Shown piece after piece: positions 37,993 to 45,893 of a stretch of 64,000 nt of DNA. How positions within the stretch are numbered: the first letter of the stretch is position 1; each line of letters opens with the position of its first letter. A program made the position numbers and the translations under genes. The notes under the pieces were generated by a model that was not told where the DNA came from, searched no databases, and saw only the letters and a program-made list of their open reading frames with translations. Source of the DNA: Schaalia sp. 19OD2882 (lineage in GTDB: Bacteria; Actinomycetota; Actinomycetes; Actinomycetales; Actinomycetaceae); the NCBI RefSeq assembly GCF_018986735.1, contig NZ_CP065521.1, forward strand, positions 1,178,001-1,242,000. Direction: 5' to 3'.

Positions 37993-39282
37993 ATGGTGGA
38001 GGCCGGGGCCGAGGGGCCCTACTTCGGACGCTTCGGCGGACGCTTCGTCGCAGAGTCCCTCATGGGACCCTTGGAGGAGATCGACAAGGCGTGGGATCGA
38101 CTCAGATGCGACCCTGGGTTCCGCTCGCGCCTGGACGCACTGCTCACCGGGTATGCGGGACGTCCGTCACTTCTGACGGAGGTTCCGCGTTTCGCCGAGG
38201 ACCTGGGCGGGGTGCGGATCTTCCTCAAGAGGGAGGATCTCAACCACACGGGCTCGCACAAGATCAACAACGTCCTCGGTCAGGCGCTGCTGACCAAGGA
38301 GCTGGGCAAGACCCGCGTCATCGCCGAGACCGGCGCCGGACAGCACGGGGTGGCCACGGCCACGGCGGCAGCCCTGCTCGGACTGGAGTGCACCGTGTAC
38401 ATGGGACGCGAAGACACCCGGCGTCAGGCCCTGAACGTCGCCCGCATGCAGATGCTCGGAGCCGAGGTCATTGCCGTCACCCAGGGCTCCCAGACCCTCA
38501 AGGACGCCATCAACGAGGCCTTCCGTGACTGGGTGACGAATGTGGAGACGACGAATTACGTCTTCGGCACTGCGGCGGGCCCGCACCCCTTTCCGACGCT
38601 CGTGCGTGACCTGCAACGGGTCATCGGTGACGAGGCCAGGGCCGAGCTGCTCGAGCGCGTGGGTCGGCTGCCGGACCTCGTGTGCGCGTGCATCGGCGGA
38701 GGGTCGAACGCGATTGGCACCTTCACGGCGTTCATCGAGGACGAGGGCGTCGAGATCCTCGGATGCGAGGCCGGAGGGGACGGATTCGAGACGGGACGTC
38801 ACGCCTCCTCGATTTCCGCCGACCAGGTCGGTGTCCTGCACGGTGCCCGCACCTACGTCCTGCAGGACCGGGACGGACAGACCAGGGCCTCCCACTCGAT
38901 CTCCGCGGGCCTGGACTACCCGGGTGTGGGGCCCGAGCACGCGTGGTTGGCGAGCACCGGGCGCGCCTCCTACGTACCCGTCCCGGACGTGGAGGCCATG
39001 GACGCTTTCCTGCGCCTGTCGCGAACGGAAGGAATCATCCCCGCCATCGAATCGGCGCACGCCTTGGCCGGGGTCAGGCGCTGGGCGCGCGACAAGGCTG
39101 CCGGACACGGGCCATGGGCGGCCGGGGAGGAACCGATCGTGCTCGTGTGCCTGTCGGGGCGCGGCGACAAGGACGTGGACACGGCATCGAAGTGGTTCGA
39201 CCTGGGGCGTGCACGTGTCCAGGTGATCGACCCGAGTGCTGGACCCGCCGGAGTGGCAGTCGTCGAGGAGGGGTCACGGTGA
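37993..39282 (+). CDS. trpB: Tryptophan synthase beta chain
   Basis: The PLP-dependent subunit condenses indole with serine. The 429 residues contain [14 protein letters not shown], the PLP Lys90 in [14 protein letters not shown], the [10 protein letters not shown] loop, the GGGSNAIG phosphate-binding motif and the C-terminal [11 protein letters not shown]. This is the TrpB1 type that pairs with TrpA. ATG 37993 is chosen, with GGAGGA seven bases upstream at the end of trpC. The stop overlaps trpA by four bases, as expected for subunits of an alpha2-beta2 complex. Confidence 0.96.
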   Translation: MVEAGAEGPYFGRFGGRFVAESLMGPLEEIDKAWDRLRCDPGFRSRLDALLTGYAGRPSLLTEVPRFAEDLGGVRIFLKREDLNHTGSHKINNVLGQALLTKELGKTRVIAETGAGQHGVATATAAALLGLECTVYMGREDTRRQALNVARMQMLGAEVIAVTQGSQTLKDAINEAFRDWVTNVETTNYVFGTAAGPHPFPTLVRDLQRVIGDEARAELLERVGRLPDLVCACIGGGSNAIGTFTAFIEDEGVEILGCEAGGDGFETGRHASSISADQVGVLHGARTYVLQDRDGQTRASHSISAGLDYPGVGPEHAWLASTGRASYVPVPDVEAMDAFLRLSRTEGIIPAIESAHALAGVRRWARDKAAGHGPWAAGEEPIVLVCLSGRGDKDVDTASKWFDLGRARVQVIDPSAGPAGVAVVEEGSR

Positions 39283-40085
39283 CCGGACGTTCCAGCGGCG
39301 CAGCCATCGACGCCGCCCTGGCCAGGGGCGACAGTGCACTCATCGCCTACCTTCCCGTCGGCTTTCCCGACGTGGACGCCTCCATCAGGGCCGGCAAGGT
39401 CCTGGCCGACGCAGGTGTGGACGCCATCGAGCTGGGCTTCCCCTACTCGGATCCAGGTATGGACGGACCGACCATCCAGAAGGCCACCACCGCCGCCCTC
39501 GAACGCGGCACCCACCTCGAGGACCTCTTGCGGGCGGTGGGAGAACTCACCGACCACGGGGTGGCGACACTGGTGATGACCTACTGGAACCCCGTCGAAT
39601 GGTACGGCGTGGAACGCTTCGCGGCCGACTTCGCCGAGGTCGGCGGAGCGGGCCTCATCACTCCCGACCTGCCGCCGGAAGAGGGCGCCCAGTGGGAGGC
39701 CGCAGCCGCCAGGCACGACCTCGAATGCGTGTACCTCGTGGCTCCCTCCTCGCCCGGACGCCGCCTCGAACTCATCAGCGCCCACTCGCGCGGTTGGGTG
39801 TATGCGGCCTCGACGATGGGAGTCACGGGTGCCCGCGCCAGCGTGGACACCAATGTGCGTGAACTCGTGGCCCGCACCCGCCAGGCGGGCGCCCAGCGGG
39901 TGTGCGTGGGGCTGGGCGTGTCGACGGGACAGCAGGCCCGTGAAATCGGATCCTACGCGGACGGGGTCATTGTCGGCTCCGCCCTTGTGCGCACCCTCTT
40001 CGAGTCGGATCTGGACCGTGGCCTGCGGCGTCTGGAGGCGGTGGCCGCCGACCTCGTCAGCGGTGTGCGCGGATCGCGTGCATGA
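39279..40085 (+). CDS. trpA: Tryptophan synthase alpha chain
   Basis: The alpha subunit splits indole-3-glycerol phosphate and channels indole to TrpB. The 268 residues carry [14 protein letters not shown], catalytic Glu51 and Asp62 in [14 protein letters not shown] (Met replaces the usual Ala before the Asp), and [19 protein letters not shown] and AASTMGVTG are further family blocks, and [14 protein letters not shown] with VIVGSALV bind phosphate. GTG 39279 overlaps trpB by four bases; lgt overlaps its 3' end by four. Confidence 0.95.
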   Translation: MTGRSSGAAIDAALARGDSALIAYLPVGFPDVDASIRAGKVLADAGVDAIELGFPYSDPGMDGPTIQKATTAALERGTHLEDLLRAVGELTDHGVATLVMTYWNPVEWYGVERFAADFAEVGGAGLITPDLPPEEGAQWEAAAARHDLECVYLVAPSSPGRRLELISAHSRGWVYAASTMGVTGARASVDTNVRELVARTRQAGAQRVCVGLGVSTGQQAREIGSYADGVIVGSALVRTLFESDLDRGLRRLEAVAADLVSGVRGSRA

Positions 40086-41173
40086 TGGAGTCCATGACTT
40101 CCGACCTGCTCACCTCCGTCCTGCCCGCCTCGATCCCCTCACCTTCGCAGGGAGTCTGGTGGCTCGGCCCTGTCCCGATCCGCGCCTACGGCATCATCAT
40201 CATGGTCGGCATGGTCATCGGCGTGTGGTGGGCCTCGCGTCGCTACAGGGCGCGCGGAGGCAATCCCGACGTCCTGGTCGACGCCGCACTGTGGGCGATC
40301 CCCTTCGGCATCGTCGGAGCGCGCATCTGGCATGTGCTCACCCACCTCCAGGACTACTTCGGGCCTGGGCTGGACCCGATCCACGCCCTGTACGTGTGGG
40401 AGGGGGGCATCGCCATCATGGGTGCCGTCACCGGCGGTGCGCTGGGCGTGTGGATCGCTCTTCGACGTGCGGGGGCACGCATGGGGCCGGTGGCGGACTC
40501 CGTGGCCCCTGCCCTGCTGCTCGCCCAAGCGATGGGCCGCTGGGGAAACTGGTTCAACCAGGAGCTCTTCGGAGGCCCGACAACCCTTCCCTGGGGCCTG
40601 GAGATCGACGACGCCCACCTGCCTGCCGGCTACCCCTCCGGGACCCTGTTCCATCCGACCTTCCTCTACGAGTCGCTGTGGAACGTCGCGATGATCTGCG
40701 TGCTGCTGTGGGTGGAGAAGCGTTTCCGGACGAAGTCGGGGCAACTCTTCGCCCTGTACCTGGTGGTCTACCCCTTGGGGCGCTTCTTCATCGAGAACAT
40801 TCGTCTGGACGAGGCCTACGTTTTCTTCGGGCTGCGCGCCAATGCGTGGGCGGCACTGGGGATCTTCGCGGTCGGGGTGGTGCTCACATGGTACTTGGGT
40901 GCCTTCGGGGCGCCTCGTGAGGTGCTTGCCGAGGAGCGGTCGGACCTGTCCTCCACTGCCACCGACGAGGAAGCCGCCGAGGGGGACGAGGCCGACGAGG
41001 ACGAGGCCGATGGTGCGAAGGTCGGTGGGCCCCTGGAGGAGGATGAGCCCGTCGGCGGGCATGGGCAGATGGCCGAGGGTGGAGCCTGTGTGCCGGATGA
41101 GCCCGGGGGAGTGGGTGACCAGGACGGGTCCGCCGAGGAGTCGAAGGAGAAGATCATCCCCGAAGGTCGGTGA
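40082..41173 (+). CDS. lgt: Prolipoprotein diacylglyceryl transferase with acidic C-terminal tail
   Basis: Lgt attaches diacylglycerol to the lipobox Cys of prelipoproteins in the membrane. The 363-residue protein has seven predicted membrane helices. Hallmarks are PIRAYGIIIMVG, YVWEGGIAIMGAVTGGALG, the signature MGRWGNWFNQELFGGP and YLVVYPLGRFFIENIRLDE. The last 75 or so residues form a disordered Asp/Glu-rich cytoplasmic tail not found in E. coli Lgt but seen in some actinobacterial forms. ATG 40082 overlaps trpA; ATG 40094 is an alternative. Lipoproteins for it to act on are encoded in this window (the two binding proteins). Confidence 0.93.
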   Translation: MMESMTSDLLTSVLPASIPSPSQGVWWLGPVPIRAYGIIIMVGMVIGVWWASRRYRARGGNPDVLVDAALWAIPFGIVGARIWHVLTHLQDYFGPGLDPIHALYVWEGGIAIMGAVTGGALGVWIALRRAGARMGPVADSVAPALLLAQAMGRWGNWFNQELFGGPTTLPWGLEIDDAHLPAGYPSGTLFHPTFLYESLWNVAMICVLLWVEKRFRTKSGQLFALYLVVYPLGRFFIENIRLDEAYVFFGLRANAWAALGIFAVGVVLTWYLGAFGAPREVLAEERSDLSSTATDEEAAEGDEADEDEADGAKVGGPLEEDEPVGGHGQMAEGGACVPDEPGGVGDQDGSAEESKEKIIPEGR

Positions 41174-41244
41174 AGCACTTCACAGGTCACTTCGAGGCGC
41201 CTCCAACGGCAGGAAGTGAGAGGTGCAGGGAGCGTAGGCACCTG

Positions 41245-41250
41245 TAGACT
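41245..41250 (+). promoter_or_regulatory. -10 box of a leaderless pyk promoter
   Basis: TAGACT lies six bases before the ATG of pyk, with no ribosome-binding site between, which places the transcription start at the ATG. The 83-base gap after lgt holds no terminator that I can see. Confidence 0.6.
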
Positions 41251-41256
41251 GACGCC

Positions 41257-42699
41257 ATGCGCCGAGCAAAGATTGTATGCACCATCGGGCCAGCGACGAG
41301 CTCCCCGGAACAGATCCAGGCCCTTGTCGACGCGGGCATGGACGTCGCCCGGATCAACCGCTCCCACGGAACCGCCGCCGAACACGAGGTGATGATCGAA
41401 AGAGTTCGACGCGCTTCTGCCACCTCAGGTCGGGCGGTGGCCATCCTCGTGGATCTCCAGGGACCGAAGATCCGGCTGGAGACCTTCGCCGAGGGGCCCC
41501 AGGTGCTCGAGGTCGGGGAAACCTTCACCATCACCACCCGTGACGTCCCGGGAACCAAGGACCTCGTCGGAACGACCTTCAAGGGCCTGCCCGGCGACTG
41601 CGCCCCCGGAGACCGACTGCTCATCGACGACGGCAACGTCCAGGTCCGCGTAGTGGAGGTCAGCGACACCGACGTGGTCACCCGGGTGGAGGTCGGCGGA
41701 ACGGTCTCCGACCACAAGGGCCTCAACCTGCCCGGCGTGGCGGTGTCCGTGCCCGCTCTTTCCGACAAGGACCGTGAGGACCTGCGGTGGGCGATGGACG
41801 TCGGCGCCGACTTCATCGCCCTGTCCTTCGTGCGCAATGCGAAGGACATCGAGGACGTGCACGAGGTCATGGACGAGTGCGGCAGGCGCTGCCCGGTCAT
41901 TGCCAAGATCGAGAAGCCGCAGGCCGTGGAGGCGCTCTCCGAGATCGTCGACGCCTTCGGCGGCATCATGGTGGCCCGCGGTGACCTGGGCGTCGAGATG
42001 CCCCTGGAGCGCGTGCCCTTGGTCCAAAAGCGTGCGATCGAGCTTGCCCGGCTCGCCTCCAAGCCCGTCATCGTGGCCACCCAGGTCATGGAGACGATGA
42101 TCAAGAATCCTCGACCCACCCGCGCCGAGGCTTCCGACTGCGCCAACGCCATCCTGGACGGTGCGGACGCCGTCATGCTCTCCGGTGAGACCTCCGTGGG
42201 TGCCTACCCGATCGAGGCAGTGCGCACGGTCGCCAAGATCATCGAGTCCACCGAGGAACTCGGCGGGGAACGGATCGCGCCGCTCGGAGCCTTCGCCGTG
42301 GACCGTCCGGCGCTCATCTGCCAGGCGGCAGGTGCCTTGGCCGAGCGTCTCGACGCGCGATATGTCGTCACCTTCACCCAGACCGGATCCTCGGCCCGCC
42401 GCATGGCGCGCCTTCGCAGCCCCATCCCGATGCTCGCCTTCACGCCCCTGGAGTCGACCCGCCGCCGCCTGGCCCTCACATGGGGTGTGCAGACCTATCG
42501 TGTGCCGGAGGTGCGGCACACCGATGACATGGTCTGGCAGGTCGACCAAGTCGCCCAGTCCGCACACCTGGCCGAGTTCGGTGACGAGCTGGTCATCGTG
42601 GCCGGCATGCCGCCGGGAACCGCAGGTTCGTCGAACTCGATCCGGGTCCACAAAGTGGGAGACGAGTTGGACTACTCGATCGGCGGTTCCCAGGCCTGA
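41257..42699 (+). CDS. pyk: Pyruvate kinase
   Basis: This glycolytic enzyme transfers phosphate from PEP to ADP. The 480 residues open with RRAKIVCTIGPATSSPEQIQ, and carry DVARINRSHG, LVDLQGPKIRLETF, DFIALSFVRNAKDI, the signature IAKIEKPQAVEAL and MVARGDLGVEMPLERV. The allosteric C-domain ends the chain. It is monocistronic: a leaderless promoter lies in front and a terminator behind. Confidence 0.95.
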   Translation: MRRAKIVCTIGPATSSPEQIQALVDAGMDVARINRSHGTAAEHEVMIERVRRASATSGRAVAILVDLQGPKIRLETFAEGPQVLEVGETFTITTRDVPGTKDLVGTTFKGLPGDCAPGDRLLIDDGNVQVRVVEVSDTDVVTRVEVGGTVSDHKGLNLPGVAVSVPALSDKDREDLRWAMDVGADFIALSFVRNAKDIEDVHEVMDECGRRCPVIAKIEKPQAVEALSEIVDAFGGIMVARGDLGVEMPLERVPLVQKRAIELARLASKPVIVATQVMETMIKNPRPTRAEASDCANAILDGADAVMLSGETSVGAYPIEAVRTVAKIIESTEELGGERIAPLGAFAVDRPALICQAAGALAERLDARYVVTFTQTGSSARRMARLRSPIPMLAFTPLESTRRRLALTWGVQTYRVPEVRHTDDMVWQVDQVAQSAHLAEFGDELVIVAGMPPGTAGSSNSIRVHKVGDELDYSIGGSQA

Positions 42700-42714
42700 G
42701 ATCGTCACATGTGG

Positions 42715-42738
42715 GGCGGCACTCCGTGGAGTGCCGCC
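42715..42738 (+). terminator. Intrinsic terminator after pyk
   Basis: A perfect 10-bp stem (42715-42724 with 42729-42738), 4-base loop and a T-containing tail follow pyk by 15 bases. The rest of the gap to 42940 holds a dyad (next entry) but no gene that I can support. Confidence 0.85.
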
Positions 42739-42884
42739 TTCGTGTGTTTACGCACATCTGTTGCGAAATCATCGATGTCGTGTGAGACTTGACCGTCATC
42801 CACCGCGATGATGTCGTGGATGAGGCGCTGCCCCTACGAGGCGGCGCATTCCCACCACCTTGGACCCCCTTCGCCCGGGTTGCC

Positions 42885-42901
42885 TGTACGACTCGCGTAC
42901 A
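42885..42901. promoter_or_regulatory. Operator-like dyad TGTACG-N5-CGTACA
   Basis: A perfect 6-bp inverted repeat with a 5-base spacer lies 39 bases before the small-protein start. The spacing fits a dimeric transcription-factor site. No regulator can be named from it. Confidence 0.4.
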
Positions 42902-42940
42902 TACCTGCGGCGGAGTTCGGAAGAGGAAGAAGAGAAGATG

Positions 42941-43177
42941 ATGAAGGAACTGAACACTGTGATCTCCCCGCCGGAGACCGTCAACGTGCGGGACCTGGTG
43001 CGCGACCGCCAGGCGAACAACCTGCGCGTGGATGTGCTCGCTGAAGCCGTTCGCCCGTGGTTCGCCGACTGGAGCGGGTCTCGTGAGGTGGCCGAGGCCA
43101 TCGACGGGCTCTCCAGCCCCGAGCGGCGCGAGGCCGCAGCCCGATTCCTCGGGTTGGAGCTGGTCAGCGTCGCCTGA
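42941..43177 (+). CDS. Small protein of unknown function (78 residues)
   Basis: I do not recognise this protein. It is 78 residues, soluble, without signal peptide or membrane segment, and mostly helical in character, ending AARFLGLELVSVA. The composition is charged and balanced, and codon use matches neighbouring genes. Start is ATG 42941 or the tandem ATG 42938, both behind a purine-rich AGAAGAGAAG stretch. It has its own dyad upstream and a strong hairpin behind, so it is probably an independent transcript. A role as a regulator or adaptor is possible on size alone; nothing more can be said. Confidence 0.6.
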   Translation: MKELNTVISPPETVNVRDLVRDRQANNLRVDVLAEAVRPWFADWSGSREVAEAIDGLSSPERREAAARFLGLELVSVA

Positions 43178-43190
43178 CCGACATGCGAGA

Positions 43191-43228
43191 ACAGGGCCGT
43201 CCTGACAAGATTGTCGGGACGGCCCTGT
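43191..43228 (+). terminator. Long hairpin between the small gene and the SPFH gene
   Basis: The arms 43191-43208 and 43211-43228 pair over nearly their full length (12 bp perfect, a G-U, then five more), forming one of the strongest stems in the window. No T-tract follows. It ends only 27 bases before the SPFH start, so it may also act on that gene. Confidence 0.65.
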
Positions 43229-43255
43229 CAGCATTCGTTCCCACTGGAGATGGTT

Positions 43256-44239
43256 GTGCTTCCCCTCGCATTTTCGATCATTCTCGTCCTCCTCGCCGGC
43301 GTCGCGCTGGTGCGTGCGTCGCGTCTGCCCGCATCCGGTGAGGACTCGTCGAAGCGTCGACCGGCCACGACGCTGCGGGTGACCGCCGCTGCGATGATCG
43401 TCGTGGCGCTGGGTGTCCTTGGATTCTCCAGCATCTACACCCAGCAGGTGGGTGCCGCCTCCGTCCTGGTCAATTGGGATGGCACTGTGAACCGGACGCA
43501 TGAGGGCACCGGCGTGGCCTTGAAGGCCCCGTGGGAGACGCGAGTCGTCTTCGACACCTTCTCCCAGACGCTCAACTACGCGGGAGGAAGCGAGGGCGGC
43601 CCCGCGTACACGGGTGGAAACGTCCAGGGCCAGCAGATCACGGCATATGTGCTGGGCGGAGCGGCTGCGAACTTCGACGTCACCATCACCTACAACCTCA
43701 CTGGCACCTCCGTGGCGGATGTGTACGTCAAGTACCGCACCCAGGAGCGTTTCGTCGAACAGATCGTCTCGAAGCAGGCGTTGTCGATCGTGCGCAAGGT
43801 GCCCTCGTCGTACTCGGCGGTCGACTTCCGTGGCGCCAAGTCCATTGAAGCCCAGGAAGAGATGCTCAAGAAGCTCCAGGCGGGTCTCAAGCGCTACGGT
43901 GTCGAGGTCACCACGGTCGCCCTGCAGAACATCAAGTACACGCCCGAGGTCGAGTCCTCCCTCGAACAGGTTCAGACCGCCAAGGCCGCCGAGGAGACCG
44001 CGAAGGCGAATCTGGCGGCAAAGCAGGTCGAAGCACAGCAAAAGGTCGTCGAAGCAACCGCCGCCGCGGACGCCCGGCGCATCGAGGCCCAGGCCGAAGC
44101 CGATGCGAATGCGACGATCGCCAAGTCATTGACCCCCGAGGTGTTGCGTGCACGATGGATCGAGGCCATTGAGAAGACCGGGAAGACGATCGTCGTGCCC
44201 GAGGGCTCAGCCCCGCTGGTCAACGTCCCGGCGGAGTGA
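43256..44239 (+). CDS. SPFH/band 7 (prohibitin-like) membrane protein
   Basis: A 327-residue protein with two N-terminal hydrophobic segments (about residues 3-20 and 42-62) and an SPFH domain (about residues 75-235) of the prohibitin/stomatin type. The first part (YTQQVGAASVLVNWDGTV) is followed by FDVTITYNLTGTSVADVYVKY and VEQIVSKQALSIVRKV. An Ala/Glu-rich coiled coil rich in AAKQVEAQQKVVEATAAAD-like sequence follows. Such proteins scaffold membrane microdomains or proteases; no specific role is visible. GTG 43256 is preferred because GGAG lies six bases upstream; ATG 43250 is the alternative, but GGAG would abut it. Confidence 0.85.
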   Translation: MLPLAFSIILVLLAGVALVRASRLPASGEDSSKRRPATTLRVTAAAMIVVALGVLGFSSIYTQQVGAASVLVNWDGTVNRTHEGTGVALKAPWETRVVFDTFSQTLNYAGGSEGGPAYTGGNVQGQQITAYVLGGAAANFDVTITYNLTGTSVADVYVKYRTQERFVEQIVSKQALSIVRKVPSSYSAVDFRGAKSIEAQEEMLKKLQAGLKRYGVEVTTVALQNIKYTPEVESSLEQVQTAKAAEETAKANLAAKQVEAQQKVVEATAAADARRIEAQAEADANATIAKSLTPEVLRARWIEAIEKTGKTIVVPEGSAPLVNVPAE

Positions 44240-44469
44240 GACTGGGCGCACGGCAGCCGACGGCGTCCACTGCGCCGATGGCGTGGGCATCGAAGTGAAG
44301 TCGCGCCGCACGCCTTCAAACGAGGTCGCGGGTTCCGACACTGCCGGCCGGCGTCACCGGGTGGAACACGCCGGCGGGGCAAGCGCTCACGGGCCCGTGC
44401 TTCGCCGACCAGGTGCTCGAACCTGCGGTGACAGTGTCAGCGCAGGATGCGACACGCCGAAGGAGGGAC
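44240..44469. other. Gene-free stretch after the SPFH gene
   Basis: I see no supported gene, RNA or strong dyad between the SPFH stop and the tRNA hairpin. Codon-like frames here lack ribosome-binding sites and recognisable products. Confidence 0.4.
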
Positions 44470-44488
44470 CGCGTTCCGGGGGAACGCG
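44470..44488 (-). terminator. Terminator hairpin of the tRNA gene
   Basis: A perfect 8-bp stem (44470-44477 with 44481-44488) with a 3-base loop begins six bases beyond the tRNA 3' end on the minus strand. Confidence 0.65.
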
Positions 44489-44493
44489 AGAAG

Positions 44494-44567
44494 TACCCCG
44501 AGTGGGATTCGAACCCACAACAAGCCGGGTTTGAGCCGACCGCCTCTGCCAGTTGGGCTATCGGGGC
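44494..44567 (-). tRNA. tRNA with CAA anticodon (Leu), class I-shaped
   Basis: The minus strand folds into a complete cloverleaf of 74 nucleotides including the discriminator A. It has acceptor GCCCCGA/TCGGGGT, a 3-bp D-stem (GCC/GGC) with G18-G19, anticodon stem GTCGG/CCGGC with loop CTCAAAC, and T-arm GTGGG-TTCGAAT-CCCAC. The anticodon is CAA, decoding UUG leucine. The D-arm and discriminator A are leucine-like, but the variable loop is only five bases (TTGTT) instead of the long arm expected for leucine tRNAs. CCA is not encoded. It is divergent from the response regulator gene. Confidence 0.8.
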
Positions 44568-44591
44568 GTGCGCCAAGGCGTGTGACCAGAA

Positions 44592-44597
44592 TAGGAT
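44592..44597 (+). promoter_or_regulatory. -10 box of the response regulator gene (divergent promoter region)
   Basis: TAGGAT lies 35 bases before ATG 44632, leaving a short leader with a GAGGA site. On the opposite strand TATTCT (44588-44593) could be the -10 box for the tRNA gene, so the two promoters would overlap. Confidence 0.55.
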
Positions 44598-44631
44598 AGC
44601 CCCTGTCATCAGACCAAACGAGGACACAGCC

Positions 44632-45222
44632 ATGAGTGAAGAGACCACACACAAGCGTAGGGTGCTCGTCGCGGAGGACGAGGGACTCATTCGTCTCGAC
44701 ATCGTCGAGACCCTGACGGGCGCCGGTTTCGACGTCATCGCAGAGGCGGCTGACGGTGAGGAGGCCGTGCAGTTGGCCCTGGAACTCGAACCGGACCTGT
44801 GCGTCATGGACGTGAAGATGCCGAAGATGGACGGCATCTCGGCAGCCGAGAAGATCCTGTCGGAGCTGTCCTGCGCAGTCGTCATGCTCACTGCCTTCAG
44901 CCAGACGGAGCTGGTGGAACGCGCACGTGACGCCGGAGCAATGGCCTACGTGGTCAAACCCTTCAGCCCTGCCGACCTCATACCCGCAGTGGAGATCGCC
45001 TTCTCGCGCCACCGGGAGATCGAGTCGCTGGAGGAGGAGATCGCCGATCTCCAGGATCGTTTCGAGACCCGCAAGCGTGTGGACCGCGCAAAGGGTCTGC
45101 TGCAGAAGAACATGGGCATGACCGAGCCCGAGGCCTTCCGGTGGATCCAGAAGACCTCCATGGACCGTCGCCTGTCCATGCGCGAGGTCGCCGACGCGGT
45201 CATCGACCAGGTGGAGGACTGA
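44632..45222 (+). CDS. pdtaR: ANTAR-domain response regulator (PdtaR-like)
   Basis: A 196-residue two-component output protein that acts on RNA. The N-terminal receiver domain has the acidic pair in VLVAEDEGLIRLD, the phosphorylation site Asp60 in CVMDVKMPKMDG, Thr in VMLTAFSQ and Lys in YVVKPFSP. A coiled-coil linker leads to the C-terminal ANTAR domain with RKRVDRAKGLLQKNMGMTEPEA and the conserved Ala/Arg positions. ANTAR proteins bind paired hexaloop hairpins and antiterminate transcription. The organisation matches PdtaR (Rv1626). A partner kinase is not encoded nearby. The start is ATG 44632; a longer frame runs through the tRNA antisense and is rejected. Confidence 0.9.
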   Translation: MSEETTHKRRVLVAEDEGLIRLDIVETLTGAGFDVIAEAADGEEAVQLALELEPDLCVMDVKMPKMDGISAAEKILSELSCAVVMLTAFSQTELVERARDAGAMAYVVKPFSPADLIPAVEIAFSRHREIESLEEEIADLQDRFETRKRVDRAKGLLQKNMGMTEPEAFRWIQKTSMDRRLSMREVADAVIDQVED

Positions 45223-45409
45223 GTCCGCGCCCATCTTCCTGGCCGGCGTCGCTGTGCCGAGTTGGACGACCGGCGTCGGAGCCCCGAGTGGCCGGGGAAG
45301 CCCTGCTGGGCACGTCGGGCAAACAGGACCGGAAGGGTCCGCCCCTGCGCCCGGTGCGGCATTGGTGGCCTGGTCGACGTGCCGTCGAGCCCGGTCGGTG
45401 GGAGGGGGT

Positions 45410-45874
45410 TCAGCGGCGCCGGAGGATCCGGTTGGTCACGCGCCCGGTGGCCACGAGTTTGCCGCCCTCGTCAAGGACGTCGACCACGTGGACCGTCTGC
45501 GAGCCGCCCAACTGGAGGGCTCTGGAGGTGGCCGTCACCGTCCCGGAACTGGTCGAACGCAGGTGCGAGACATTGATCTCGGTGCCCACGGCAAAACCCT
45601 GGTCCGCCCCGAAGACGTCGCGGGCGTGGATCTGGGCGGAAAAACTTGCGGCCGTCTCGACGAGGACGGCGCTGGCACCCCCATGGAGAATCCCCGCACT
45701 CTGAGTGTTTCCGGCCACCGGCATTGTGACGACCGTTCGGGCCGCAGAGTGTTCGAGCACCTCGATGCCCATGCGTTCCATGAGGGACGCGGGCCACTGC
45801 GCGCCGACGAAGCCGCCCTCGCGAGAGGGATCGGGGACGCGGGGCGCGGATGTGGGGTCGATGTCGTGGGTCAT
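45410..45874 (-). CDS. Hotdog-fold thioesterase (PaaI/YbgC-like)
   Basis: A 154-residue single hotdog-domain acyl-CoA thioesterase. Family features are MERMGIEVLEHSAARTVVTM, the helix start QSAGILHGGASAVLVETAAS with its HGG motif, and GTEINVSHLRSTSSGTVTA. In this family small aromatic or medium-chain acyl-CoAs are the usual substrates; menaquinone biosynthesis (DHNA-CoA thioesterase) is one possibility that I cannot confirm. ATG 45874 was chosen over 45931 because the longer form runs into polA. It is divergent from polA, with 19 bases between starts. The 187-base gap before its 3' end (45223-45409) holds two direct CCGGCGTCG repeats but no gene. Confidence 0.82.
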   Translation of the reverse strand: MTHDIDPTSAPRVPDPSREGGFVGAQWPASLMERMGIEVLEHSAARTVVTMPVAGNTQSAGILHGGASAVLVETAASFSAQIHARDVFGADQGFAVGTEINVSHLRSTSSGTVTATSRALQLGGSQTVHVVDVLDEGGKLVATGRVTNRILRRR

Positions 45875-45880
45875 GGGCTC

Positions 45881-45886
45881 TAGGGT
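45881..45886 (+). promoter_or_regulatory. -10 box of polA
   Basis: TAGGGT lies seven bases before the GTG of polA, with no ribosome-binding site between them, implying a leaderless GTG-initiated mRNA. Confidence 0.5.
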
Positions 45887-45893
45887 GTCATGT

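Noticed and set aside
44413..44631. Longer reading frame upstream of the ANTAR regulator
   Set aside because: It runs antisense through the tRNA gene and past the TAGGAT promoter, so the codons before ATG 44632 cannot be part of this transcript.
45223..45409. Possible small gene or terminator between the ANTAR regulator and thioesterase
   Set aside because: Only direct CCGGCGTCG repeats and a 5-bp hairpin are visible; no ribosome-binding site or protein-like frame.
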